A stretch of DNA of 16,042 nt from assembly GCA_048061315.1 (NCBI GenBank), contig JBGMRJ010000068.1, positions 1-16,042 of the forward strand. The letters are read 5' to 3'. The notes beneath the pieces were generated by a model. The model was not told where the DNA came from and ran no database searches. It was given only the letters and a program-made list of their open reading frames with translations. This DNA is from CAYQUC01 sp048061315. Its GTDB lineage: Bacteria > Pseudomonadota > Gammaproteobacteria > UBA6429 > Thiohalophilaceae. Every line of letters starts with the position of its first letter. Position 1 is the first letter of the stretch. This document shows positions 1 through 7,533 of this stretch, in pieces. A program made the position numbers and the translations under genes.

Positions 1-1151
1 CCATTTAGAGTATGAACTAATTCAGGTTTATTGGTATCAGGATTGCGCCAACGCGCTTTGAGTCTTCTTGCTTGAAAATCAACAAAATTACTCACCGATG
101 AAATTTCACGATAACATGCCTGGCCAGGTAACCAGACTTCAAGATCGTAAGTTTTTGTTGCGCTAAACCCGATATCACCAGAACACAATTTAACAACGCG
201 ATACGGCAACTCAAGGCGTTTTAATATTTCCTCGGCGTGATTTGTAATTTCTTCCAGAGTTTCAAAAGAGTTATCGGGATGCACCACTTGGACTAACTCA
301 ACTTTTTCAAACTGATGTTGCCGAATCATCCCTCTGGTATCTTTGCCATAAGACCCGGCCTCAGATCGAAAACACGGTGTGTGTGAAACAAATCTTAACG
401 GTAAATCTTTAAAATCAATAATAGTGTCACGAACGATATTCGTAACCGGTACTTCACCCGTTGGAATTAAATAATAATCCTGTTCAACATTTAATTTAAA
501 TAAATCATCTTCAAATTTGGGTAATTGTCCAGTACCGTATAACGAATCGGAATTAACGATATAGGGTACATTAACTTCCATATAATGATGTTCTGCGGTA
601 TGCACATCTAACATAAATTGAATCAGTGCCCGGTGTAATCGAGCCATAGGACCACGCATCACGGTAAAACGTGAGCCAGTTATTTTAGCCCCCAGATCAA
701 AATCCAGTAAACCATTTCGAACGCCTAAATCAACATGATCTTTAACGGAATAATCAAATTCAGTTGGAGTGCCCCATAGACGAACTTCGACATTATCATT
801 TTCATTCTGGCCGTCCGGAACACTATCATCAGGCAAATTGGGCAATGCCGATACGATATCCAGAATCGATTCCTGAATCGCGGTTAATTCAGTTTCTGCC
901 GTTTTTAGTTTTTCTCCAAATTGGGCAACGTCATTCAATAATGGTTGAATATCGTCACCATTCGCTTTTGCTTTACCAATTTTTTTCGAACTGGTATTTT
1001 TATCATTTTGGAGCGATTGGGTGAGCGATTGCAATTGTTTTCGCTCTGTTTCCAATTCTGAAATTTTATCTGCATCAACAGAAAAACCACGACGAGCAAG
1101 TTTTTTAACTACCTGTTCAAGATCATTTCTTAATAAATGGGGATCTAGCAT
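1..1151 (-). CDS. serS: Seryl-tRNA synthetase, 3' end cut off by the window edge
   Basis: Charges tRNA-Ser with serine (class II aminoacyl-tRNA synthetase, cytoplasmic homodimer). Translating the minus strand from the ATG at 1151 gives an open frame of 383 codons to the left edge. It starts MLDPHLLRNDLEQVVKKLAR, the usual SerRS N-terminus. Residues about 1-105 are the charged, coiled-coil tRNA-binding arm. The class II core follows: the motif 1 region near MARLHRALIQFMLDVH, the serine-binding stretch with TGEVPVTN, and motif 2 with FRSEAGSYGKDTRGMIR. The last visible residues are VHTLNG. E. coli SerRS is about 430 residues, so roughly 45 C-terminal residues with most of motif 3 lie outside the window. 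Only a weak AGG Shine-Dalgarno is seen, but the start matches family N-termini. Its upstream region is mostly an assembly gap. It is last in the ftsK-lolA-rarA-(crcB-DUF190)-serS run. Confidence 0.96.
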   Translation of the reverse strand, partial: MLDPHLLRNDLEQVVKKLARRGFSVDADKISELETERKQLQSLTQSLQNDKNTSSKKIGKAKANGDDIQPLLNDVAQFGEKLKTAETELTAIQESILDIVSALPNLPDDSVPDGQNENDNVEVRLWGTPTEFDYSVKDHVDLGVRNGLLDFDLGAKITGSRFTVMRGPMARLHRALIQFMLDVHTAEHHYMEVNVPYIVNSDSLYGTGQLPKFEDDLFKLNVEQDYYLIPTGEVPVTNIVRDTIIDFKDLPLRFVSHTPCFRSEAGSYGKDTRGMIRQHQFEKVELVQVVHPDNSFETLEEITNHAEEILKRLELPYRVVKLCSGDIGFSATKTYDLEVWLPGQACYREISSVSNFVDFQARRLKARWRNPDTNKPELVHTLN

Positions 1152-1194
1152 TTGTTACGCCTGTTATTTTTATCTATGTTAATTTTAAAGTTAA

Positions 1195-1294
1195 NNNNNN
1201 NNNNNNNNNNNNNNNNNNNNNNNNNNNNNNNNNNNNNNNNNNNNNNNNNNNNNNNNNNNNNNNNNNNNNNNNNNNNNNNNNNNNNNNNNNNNNN
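1195..1294. other. Assembly gap (100 N) between the DUF190 gene and serS
   Basis: Exactly 100 unresolved bases, the usual placeholder for a gap of unknown size. Only 43 nt of the serS leader and 8 nt after the DUF190 stop are readable on either side. A promoter, terminator or small gene could be hidden here, and the true distance between the two genes is unknown. Confidence 0.95.
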
Positions 1295-1302
1295 GTTTCG
1301 AT

Positions 1303-1608
1303 TTATTCTGAAATTTTTGCCTGCCAGGTTAAAATATGGCCTGGTTTAATTTCTTGTTGTAAATGTTCAATTATTTCATCGACTTTATCGGGAGTATCAA
1401 AAAATTCAATTACTAATGGTAATTCTCCGAGCATATCAATAAGTGTTGATTTATGAATAACACCCGAATCACCAAAACCAGAAATGCCACGAAAAACTGT
1501 GACACCTCGAATATGTTCCCAGTCTCGTAATTTTTTTAGTAAATTATCAAGCTGACTGTGCCCTTCCGTTATATAAATTCGAACAACACTTACTTCAACC
1601 ATCGTCAT
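1303..1608 (-). CDS. DUF190 family protein (PII-like fold), partner of CrcB
   Basis: A complete 101-residue protein of the DUF190 family. The signature pattern is visible: GVTVFRGISGFGDSG at about 35-49, then a His-containing segment, then LPLVIEFFDTPDKVDEII at about 63-80. Known members have a ferredoxin-like fold resembling PII signalling proteins, and their molecular role is not settled. The start is the ATG at 1608, which overlaps the crcB stop as ATGA and has a GGGAG Shine-Dalgarno six bases upstream inside crcB. An in-frame upstream extension to 1638 would run deeper into crcB and has no family support. A second ATG at 1602 is possible. The frame closes with TAA eight bases before the assembly gap. 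The overlap implies translational coupling to crcB. A regulatory role in fluoride export is inferred from adjacency only. Confidence 0.88.
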   Translation of the reverse strand: MTMVEVSVVRIYITEGHSQLDNLLKKLRDWEHIRGVTVFRGISGFGDSGVIHKSTLIDMLGELPLVIEFFDTPDKVDEIIEHLQQEIKPGHILTWQAKISE

Positions 1609-2000
1609 AGTTGTCTCCCAATGATAACACCGACCCATGCAGCGATTAAACAGAGTAATACACTTAATATAATGTTCAATACTGCTTTAAATAACTCTCC
1701 ACTAAACATTAAATTTAATGTTTCAATAGAAAAGGTTGAAAATGTAGTAAAAGCACCGAGCAAACCAATTAATAAAAAACTGCGTAACTCATTACTTAAA
1801 TCCAACCGCTCAATAAACAAAATATATAAAAATCCCATTAACAGGGAGCCGATAATGTTAACCCCCAAAGTGCCGTAGGGAAAATCCGTGCCAAAGCGAT
1901 CATATAAAAACTGTGATGTTACATATCGCGACAAAGCACCGATTGCCCCGCCACTGGCGATGACCAATCCCTGTATTACAGATGGTGTAATCGATGACAT
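1605..2000 (-). CDS. crcB: Fluoride channel CrcB/Fluc
   Basis: An inner-membrane fluoride channel that exports F- and protects fluoride-sensitive enzymes. The protein has 131 residues, normal for the family, with four hydrophobic segments at about 7-30, 42-63, 74-98 and 103-128. Family motifs are clear: GGAIGALSRY at 17-26, GTLGVNIIGSLLMG at 44-57 including the pore Asn48, and GLLGAFTTFSTF at 79-90, which carries the conserved TTFS segment and phenylalanines. I chose the ATG at 2000, four bases after the rarA stop, because the protein then starts just before the first helix. A longer frame back to 2054 would only translate the tail of rarA. The Shine-Dalgarno is poor (AGAG, rather distant), which fits coupling to rarA. 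A single crcB gene implies the homodimeric, dual-topology form. Confidence 0.93.
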   Translation of the reverse strand: MSSITPSVIQGLVIASGGAIGALSRYVTSQFLYDRFGTDFPYGTLGVNIIGSLLMGFLYILFIERLDLSNELRSFLLIGLLGAFTTFSTFSIETLNLMFSGELFKAVLNIILSVLLCLIAAWVGVIIGRQL

Positions 2001-2004
2001 GGTA

Positions 2005-3201
2005 TTATTTTTTCTCTTTATCCAGATTTTTAAGAAACTCAAGTCGTTCAGCAATTTTTATCTCTAGACCACGATCAACCGGATTATAATATTTTCCAGT
2101 GAAATGATCACGGCTCATTTCATCCGGAAAGTAATTTTCACCGGCGGCATAACCATAGGGCTCATCGTGGGCATAACGATATTCTTTGCCATAATCGAGC
2201 TGTTTCATTAATTTTGTTGGCGCATTTCGCAAATGCAAAGGCACCTCAAGTGAAGCATTATCCCGAACATCCTGCATGGCGGAATTATAGGCTTTATAAA
2301 CCGCATTACTCTTAGGCGCTGAGGATAAATAAAGAATTGCATGCGCAATAGCCAGCTCACCTTCGGGACTACCGAGTCGATCCTGTACATCCCAGGCATT
2401 TAAAGCAATTTGCAAAGCCCGTGGATCAGCATTGCCGATGTCTTCAGATGCCATTCGAACCACTCGGCGTGCAATATAAAGCGCATCGCAACCGGCTTCA
2501 ATCATCCGGCAAAACCAGTATAATGCGGCATCCGGTGCTGAACCGCGCACTGATTTATGCAAAGCCGATATCTGATCGTAAAATACCTCACCACCCTTAT
2601 CGTATCGATGCACACTACCAACCAGTATTTTATTAATAACTGCTTCGGTAATAGTAATTTCAGCTACCGGATTTGATGTCTTGGCAAAATCGACTGATAA
2701 CTCCAGATAATTTAATGCCCGACGAAGATCACCATCGCTGTATTCTGCAAGTCTGGTTTTTAAATCATCCGGGAAAATAATTTTATGATTACCTAAGCCT
2801 TTTTCTTTATCTGATAATGCACGATCAATTGATTGTTTAATATCAGTAATCTCAAGCGATTTTAAAACATANNNNNNNNNNNNNNNNNNNNNNNNNNNNN
2901 NNNNNNNNNNNNNNNNNNNNNNNNNNNNNNNNNNNNNNNNNNNNNNNNNNNNNNNNNNNNNNNNNNNNNNNATTAAAGTTGCTAAAGTTGTTTTACCGGT
3001 GCCCGGTGGCCCCCATAAAACCATTGAGTGTAATTGACCGCTCTCAATAGCCTTGGTTAACACCATGTCGTTATCAAGTAAATGTTTCTGACCGACGAAC
3101 TCATTTAATACTTGAGGCCGCATACGATCAGCCAAGGGACGAAACTCTGTGTTTAACGTGTTTTGAATTTGTTCTGAAAATAGATCGTCCGTTTCAGCCA
3201 T
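2005..3201 (-). CDS. rarA: Replication-associated recombination protein A (MgsA/RarA), interrupted by a sequence gap
   Basis: An AAA+ ATPase of the RarA/WRNIP1/Mgs1 family. It acts at stalled replication forks and interacts with SSB in E. coli. Walker A GPPGTGKT lies at 64-71, after the usual RPLADRMRP...VGQKHLL opening. After a 100-N gap the frame resumes with YVLKSLEI, followed by sensor 2 and lid residues (DGDLRRALNYLE) and the highly conserved C-terminal block with ALHKSVRGSAPDAALYW, SEDIGNADPRA and HLRNAPTKLMK. Walker B, sensor 1 and the arginine finger fall in the gap. Compared with E. coli RarA from memory, about 90 residues are missing where only 33-34 codons fit, so the real protein should be about 450 residues. 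I used the ATG at 3201 (MAETDD), nine bases after the lolA stop. A GTG two codons upstream is the alternative. No clear Shine-Dalgarno. Confidence 0.95.
   Translation of the reverse strand: MAETDDLFSEQIQNTLNTEFRPLADRMRPQVLNEFVGQKHLLDNDMVLTKAIESGQLHSMVLWGPPGTGKTTLATLXXXXXXXXXXXXXXXXXXXXXXXXXXXXXXXXXXYVLKSLEITDIKQSIDRALSDKEKGLGNHKIIFPDDLKTRLAEYSDGDLRRALNYLELSVDFAKTSNPVAEITITEAVINKILVGSVHRYDKGGEVFYDQISALHKSVRGSAPDAALYWFCRMIEAGCDALYIARRVVRMASEDIGNADPRALQIALNAWDVQDRLGSPEGELAIAHAILYLSSAPKSNAVYKAYNSAMQDVRDNASLEVPLHLRNAPTKLMKQLDYGKEYRYAHDEPYGYAAGENYFPDEMSRDHFTGKYYNPVDRGLEIKIAERLEFLKNLDKEKK
2872..2971. other. Assembly gap (100 N) inside rarA
   Basis: Exactly 100 N, a placeholder rather than a measured length. 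The flanks align with E. coli RarA (recalled) on either side of about 90 residues, about 270 nt, so the gap is probably underestimated by some 170 nt. Downstream coordinates are nominal for that reason. Confidence 0.9.
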
Positions 3202-3210
3202 AATCACACA

Positions 3211-3867
3211 TTATGATGAAACTTCATCGCTGATAACATCAACACCTTCGGGTGGAATGAACTTAAACGTGTTTGAATCCAAACTTGGATTTTTTTGAAT
3301 CTTGTCAAAACGCAACATAGTATGCTGTCCAAAATTATCCAACATTTCCATTAGCTTTAAATCCCCATCGATAAACCCGATTATGATAAATTCAAAAGTA
3401 GAATTCTTCTCTTTGGGAATTAATTTATATCGTGTAATTTCGTGTTCTGTACCCAGTGCTTTCACTTTATATTTTTTTTCAATATCCTGTGGCTGGCTTA
3501 AAATCATTGCCGGGGTATTAACCAGTAAATTAGCTTGAGATTTAACAATCACCTGTTCCAAATCTTCATCATAAGACCACAATTTTTTGCCGTCGGCAAC
3601 GTAAATCAATTTATACGGTTTAGTGTATTCCAGATAAAATTTATCCGGGTTTTTCACTATTAAATAACCTTTGCTAATTTTGCTGGAGCTGCTATCCAGT
3701 TCAATTGATTTTTGAGTAAAGGTCACTTTAAATGATTTAATATCACCAAAATATTTCGATACCGCATTAGCGGCAATTGCAGAATTATTGGCACTCAATG
3801 CAATAACAAATATCATATTTGAAACAATAAAAAAGAATTTCTTAAAATTTAAATTTTTAATTTTCAT
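3211..3867 (-). CDS. lolA: Outer-membrane lipoprotein carrier protein LolA (precursor)
   Basis: A periplasmic chaperone that takes lipoproteins released by LolCDE at the inner membrane and passes them to LolB at the outer membrane. The 218-residue precursor begins MKIKNLNFKKFFFIVSNM. It has a lysine-rich n-region, a hydrophobic core to about residue 25 and a likely signal peptidase I site after SAIA at residue 32. The mature part shows LolA features: an early FKVTFTQ strand, then GYLIVKNPDKFYLEYTKPYK and the LIYVADGKKLWSYDEDLEQV segment. E. coli LolA has 203 residues, so the length is normal. I chose the ATG at 3867. A TTG four codons upstream is in frame but less likely. It starts 23 nt after ftsK and ends 9 nt before rarA, so it is probably co-transcribed with both. 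Confidence 0.94.
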   Translation of the reverse strand: MKIKNLNFKKFFFIVSNMIFVIALSANNSAIAANAVSKYFGDIKSFKVTFTQKSIELDSSSSKISKGYLIVKNPDKFYLEYTKPYKLIYVADGKKLWSYDEDLEQVIVKSQANLLVNTPAMILSQPQDIEKKYKVKALGTEHEITRYKLIPKEKNSTFEFIIIGFIDGDLKLMEMLDNFGQHTMLRFDKIQKNPSLDSNTFKFIPPEGVDVISDEVSS

Positions 3868-3890
3868 ATTAATCGTCAATAGTAAATTGG

Positions 3891-6194
3891 TTAATCTTTT
3901 GGTGGCGGCGGTGCTAATACTTCACGCGCACCATTTGATTCAAGTGGCCCAACTACCCCGGCACGTTCCATGGCTTCTACCATTCGAGCTGCACGGTTAT
4001 AACCCACTTTTAACCGTCGTTGTACACCTGAAATAGAGGCACGTCTAGTCTCAGTAACTATACGTACCGCCTGATCATAATACTCATCCATCTCAGAGTC
4101 GTCATCACCAGGATAAACACCGGCTTCAGTGTCTATGGGCTCTGCCAGTACAGCATCAATATAAGCGGGTTTACCGCGTTGTTTTAAATCTTCAACCACA
4201 TTATGAACTTCATGATCATCAACAAACGCACCATGAATACGCTGTGGCACTGCCGTTCCCGGTGGCAAGTACAACATATCACCATGACCCAGTAATTGCT
4301 CAGCACCCATTTGGTCTAAAATAGTTCGTGAATCAACACGAGATGAAACCTGAAATGAAATTCGAGTGGGTATGTTGGCTTTTATTAACCCTGTTAACAC
4401 ATCAACCGAGGGTCGCTGTGTTGCTAAAATTAAATGAATACCGGATGCCCGCGCTTTTTGAGCAAGCCGTGCGATTAGCTCATCAATTTTCTTGCCCACA
4501 ACCATCATCATATCGGCAAGTTCATCAATAATAATCACAATGAACGGAAATGTTGTTAATTGTTCCGCTGGCTCCGGATGATTTGCAGGATGTGTTGGAT
4601 CCATAATAGGCTCCCCTGCTTTTTCAGCTTCCAGTATTTTTCGATTATAGCCGCTTAAATTTCTTACTTTTAATGCTGCCATTAATTTATAGCGGCGATC
4701 CATTTCTTTCACACACCAACGCAGCGCATTAGAAGCTTCTTTCATATCCGTAACCACAGGAGATAACAAATGTGGAATACCATCGTAAATCGATAACTCT
4801 AACATTTTAGGATCGATCAAAATTAAACGCACCTCGTCCGGTGTTGCATTATATAACATGCTTAATAACATCGCGTTTAAAGCAACGGACTTACCTGCCC
4901 CGGTAGTACCGGCAACTAGCAGATGCGGCATCTTGGCCAAATCAGCAACAATAGGTATGCCACTAATATCTTTACCGAGCACTAGCGTTAGTGGGCTTGT
5001 TGCAGATTCAAAAGCTTTTGATTCGAGTGTTTCACTCAAACGCACTATTTCACGAATTTCATTTGGAATTTCTAAGCCAATAGTAGATTTACCTGGAATG
5101 ACTTCAACAATTCGAACACTGATAACCGATAACGAACGGGCAATGTCTTTTGCTAAATTGGTAAATTGACTAACCTTGACACCCGCTGCCGGTAGCAATT
5201 CAAAACGGGTAATGACCGGGCCCGGGTGCACGGCAACCACTTTAGCCGTAATATTAAACTCCTGTATTTTAATTTCCACCTGCCGGGAAATTGCTTCTAA
5301 AGCATCTTTCGATAAGCGATGTGGATTTGGCTCAGCAACATCCAGTAACGACAGTGCGGGTAACTTACCGTCACTTTCACTTTTAAACATCGGCAGTTGA
5401 CGTTCAACTTCAGAGCGTTTGCCTTTTTGTACGGCTTGAATGATCGGTTCAATTTTTGGTGGTGGTCTTGAATACGTTATTTCAATTGCTTTTTCAGTGT
5501 TTTCTCTAAAATGTTTTTCGTGATTTTTTTGCGCACGACGATCCTGCCAGCGATTATAAGATTCAAAAATAAAATTTCGAATCATTGAGATTGTTTTTAA
5601 AACCAGACCACCAGTAGCATCCATTAGCTTAAACCAGGACAAAGAAGTAAACATGGTGATGCCCGTTAGAAATAATGCCAGCAATAAGAGTGTTGAGCCC
5701 AGAAAGAAAAATCGTTGCTGCATAAAGCTACCAACAATATCACCTAGAATGCCACCGGCTCCTTCAGGTAGCGCTACGATAGGAACCAGAAAATGCAAAT
5801 AACTCAAACCACAACCAGCAAGAATTAACACAATAAAACCAATGCCACGTAACACAATATTTCGAATATCAAAGGCATGCTCCGATCGGCTACCCTTAAA
5901 GATTAGCCAGCCGACATAAGCTAACATGAACGGAAAAATGTACGCTAAATAGCCAAAAATGGTTAAAAATATATCGGCTAACCAGGCTCCCGAAGGCCCA
6001 ACTATATTTAATACTTTGTCACCCGTTTGAGACCAACTGGGATCAGTTGGATGATAACTAAACAATGCAATAATAAAATAGATTGCAGTAAATCCCAGCA
6101 CAAACAAAGCCCCTTCCTGCCACGCACGTTTAAGGTGCAACGACAACGGACTAATATCATCTTTCTCTATTTTCTTATTGGATGCCTGTGCCAC
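3891..6194 (-). CDS. ftsK: DNA translocase FtsK (short form)
   Basis: A divisome protein that pumps DNA toward dif and activates XerCD resolution during septation. It has 767 residues. The N-terminal membrane domain has about four hydrophobic helices (around 29-46, 72-99, 116-140, 162-184). A short charged linker follows at about 185-280, then the motor with Walker A AGTTGAGKS at 428-436 and Walker B FIVIIIDELAD at 551-561, and ATQRPSVDVLTG. The C-terminal winged-helix gamma domain at about 700-762 (SISGVQRRLKVGYNRAARMVE) reads KOPS sites and contacts XerD. The long Pro/Gln-rich linker of E. coli FtsK (about 1330 aa) is absent; short FtsKs of about 770-810 aa are common elsewhere. The start is a GTG: no in-frame ATG precedes it before a stop, and the next Met is within the second membrane segment. 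The Shine-Dalgarno is weak. Confidence 0.97.
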   Translation of the reverse strand: MAQASNKKIEKDDISPLSLHLKRAWQEGALFVLGFTAIYFIIALFSYHPTDPSWSQTGDKVLNIVGPSGAWLADIFLTIFGYLAYIFPFMLAYVGWLIFKGSRSEHAFDIRNIVLRGIGFIVLILAGCGLSYLHFLVPIVALPEGAGGILGDIVGSFMQQRFFFLGSTLLLLALFLTGITMFTSLSWFKLMDATGGLVLKTISMIRNFIFESYNRWQDRRAQKNHEKHFRENTEKAIEITYSRPPPKIEPIIQAVQKGKRSEVERQLPMFKSESDGKLPALSLLDVAEPNPHRLSKDALEAISRQVEIKIQEFNITAKVVAVHPGPVITRFELLPAAGVKVSQFTNLAKDIARSLSVISVRIVEVIPGKSTIGLEIPNEIREIVRLSETLESKAFESATSPLTLVLGKDISGIPIVADLAKMPHLLVAGTTGAGKSVALNAMLLSMLYNATPDEVRLILIDPKMLELSIYDGIPHLLSPVVTDMKEASNALRWCVKEMDRRYKLMAALKVRNLSGYNRKILEAEKAGEPIMDPTHPANHPEPAEQLTTFPFIVIIIDELADMMMVVGKKIDELIARLAQKARASGIHLILATQRPSVDVLTGLIKANIPTRISFQVSSRVDSRTILDQMGAEQLLGHGDMLYLPPGTAVPQRIHGAFVDDHEVHNVVEDLKQRGKPAYIDAVLAEPIDTEAGVYPGDDDSEMDEYYDQAVRIVTETRRASISGVQRRLKVGYNRAARMVEAMERAGVVGPLESNGAREVLAPPPPKD

Positions 6195-6236
6195 AAAGTT
6201 AATCTTATTTATTAAAATATTAATGTAACTTACTAA

Positions 6237-6242
6237 ATTATA
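6237..6242 (-). promoter_or_regulatory. Candidate -10 element for ftsK
   Basis: On the minus strand this reads TATAAT, a perfect sigma-70 -10 hexamer, 42 bases before the ftsK GTG. No convincing -35 is found at 16-18 bp, though the upstream DNA is very AT-rich. The assignment rests on one hexamer in AT-rich DNA, so it is tentative. Confidence 0.38.
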
Positions 6243-6263
6243 GTGAAATATTCAATGTAATTA

Positions 6264-6282
6264 AATGCAATTATGTTGCATT
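6264..6282. repeat. Inverted repeat in the ald-ftsK intergenic region
   Basis: AATGCAA, five bases (TTATG), then TTGCATT: a perfect 7-bp inverted repeat beginning just beyond the ald stop codon. It could be a weak terminator hairpin for ald, but no U-tract follows on the minus strand. It could also be a protein-binding site upstream of the candidate ftsK promoter. Only the symmetry is certain. Confidence 0.5.
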
Positions 6283-6288
6283 ATCGCT

Positions 6289-7350
6289 TTATTCCTTTTG
6301 TAAAGTAGGGTATATAATTTCACCATTTGCAACATTAATTGCACTATTTAAATAAACATCATTATGCCAGTTTTTATCAGTTAATTTTTGGATATAGGGC
6401 AATAAAGCTGCAGATAATGCTTGTGAAGCAGTCCTTGGCACGGCTCCCGGCATGTTAGTTACGCCAAAGTGAATAACCTCATCAACTATGTAAGTAGGAT
6501 CATCATAATTTGTTGCATGAATGGTTTCGATGCAGCCACCCTGATCGACTGAAATATCAACTAATACGCTGCCAGGATTCATCGCTTTAACCAGATCGGC
6601 GCTCACAATATGCGGCGCTTTCGCACCCGGAATTAACACTGCTCCCACCACTAAATCAGCCTGCTGCACATAATCACTGATATTATCCGAGAATGCGTAT
6701 AAGCTGGTTACATTATCACCAATCGTTCGCATTTCTTGTAGTTTGTCTCGGTTCTTGTCAAAGACAACCACCTCAGCACCCAAGCCAGCAGCAATACGGG
6801 CAGCATTACTACCCGCAACACCAGCACCCAAAATCACGACTTTGCCGCGTTCAGCTGCCGGTAAGCCACCCAGTAGTACTCCTCGGCCTTGATGGTGGTG
6901 ATATAATAAATTTGAGCCGATTTGAACCGAGAGTCGTCCGGCAATATCACTCATTGGCGTTAACAAGGGTAATCTTCCGGAACTGTCTGCCACCGTTTCA
7001 AATGCGATCGCCGTTAACCCCACAGAACAGAGTGCAGATAACAGTTGTGGTTCAGCCGCAAGGTGTAAATATGAGAATAACAAATGATCCGGACGTAATT
7101 TGTCGACTTCTTCCGGTAATGGTTCTTTAACTTTAACAATTAGTTCAGCTTGTTCGAAAAGTTCATCCGCTGTTGAACAGACTTTTATGCCAGCTGTTAA
7201 ATATTGATCATCTGAATAGCCACTTAAAATACCCGCATTCTTTTCAACAATAACCTCATGGCCATTTTTCACTAATTCTGCCGCAGCATTTGGAATTAAT
7301 GCAACACGACCTTCCTGAATTTTAATTTCACGAGGCACTCCGATTCTCAT
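6289..7350 (-). CDS. ald: Alanine dehydrogenase (NAD-dependent)
   Basis: Interconverts L-alanine with pyruvate and ammonium using NAD (EC 1.4.1.1), so it can serve alanine catabolism or ammonium assimilation. It has 353 residues against about 370 in characterised enzymes; the difference is mostly at the C-terminus. The N-terminus is MRIGVPREIKIQEGRVALIP. Residues matching the pyruvate site and catalytic set of the M. tuberculosis enzyme are present at almost the same numbers: Arg15, Lys75 (VKVKEPLP), His96 (YLHLAAEP) and Asp269 (ISVDQGG). The NAD-binding Rossmann motif is VVILGAGVAGSNAA at 171-184. I used the ATG at 7350 because AAGGAG lies five bases upstream; a GTG two codons earlier overlaps that Shine-Dalgarno. 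It lies between the divergent trxB and ftsK, a slot often holding lrp. Homology to the PntA N-terminus was considered, but the full-length pattern is Ald. Confidence 0.95.
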   Translation of the reverse strand: MRIGVPREIKIQEGRVALIPNAAAELVKNGHEVIVEKNAGILSGYSDDQYLTAGIKVCSTADELFEQAELIVKVKEPLPEEVDKLRPDHLLFSYLHLAAEPQLLSALCSVGLTAIAFETVADSSGRLPLLTPMSDIAGRLSVQIGSNLLYHHHQGRGVLLGGLPAAERGKVVILGAGVAGSNAARIAAGLGAEVVVFDKNRDKLQEMRTIGDNVTSLYAFSDNISDYVQQADLVVGAVLIPGAKAPHIVSADLVKAMNPGSVLVDISVDQGGCIETIHATNYDDPTYIVDEVIHFGVTNMPGAVPRTASQALSAALLPYIQKLTDKNWHNDVYLNSAINVANGEIIYPTLQKE

Positions 7351-7397
7351 ACTCACTCCTTTACCCCGTAACAGGGTTTAACGTACTATACGTCCCA

Positions 7398-7416
7398 AGA
7401 TTAGTGGAACTAATCT
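7398..7416. promoter_or_regulatory. Perfect inverted repeat in the ald/trxB divergent region, possible operator
   Basis: AGATTAGT, GGA, ACTAATCT: an 8-bp perfect inverted repeat with a 3-bp spacer, 48 bp upstream of the ald ATG and 118 bp upstream of trxB. The symmetry and location suit a dimeric repressor or activator controlling ald. No U-tract follows on either strand, so a terminator is unlikely. The binding protein is unknown, and the sequence does not look like the Lrp consensus. Confidence 0.45.
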
Positions 7417-7533
7417 ATCAATTCATTATCATACTTTTAGTATAAGAATAGATATAAAAACCAATAATAGGCATTATTTTAATAATTAAAATTTTAAACC
7501 AGTCATAAGCACTTGGAAATGGAGTCAAGCTAG

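Noticed and set aside
764..1024. Plus-strand open frame opposite serS
   Set aside because: It lies entirely within the serS coding region on the other strand, has no homology I recognise, and its His/Tyr-rich composition is that of an antisense shadow.
1..1151. serS as a truncated pseudogene
   Set aside because: The frame is intact to the window edge and all visible motifs are present. It is cut by the window, not broken.
1152..1349. Plus-strand open frame spanning the first N gap
   Set aside because: Half of it is unresolved sequence, and the rest is antisense to the DUF190 gene and the serS leader.
1609..1638. Longer N-terminus for the DUF190 protein
   Set aside because: It would overlap crcB by over 30 nt with no family support. 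The ATG at 1608 has a Shine-Dalgarno and an ATGA overlap.
2001..2054. Longer N-terminus for CrcB
   Set aside because: The extra residues translate the 3' end of rarA out of frame. CrcB proteins start shortly before the first helix, which fits the ATG at 2000.
6693..7130. 145-codon plus-strand frame opposite ald
   Set aside because: It is antisense to a well-supported enzyme gene, with no start signal or recognisable domain and a biased Gln/His/Pro composition.
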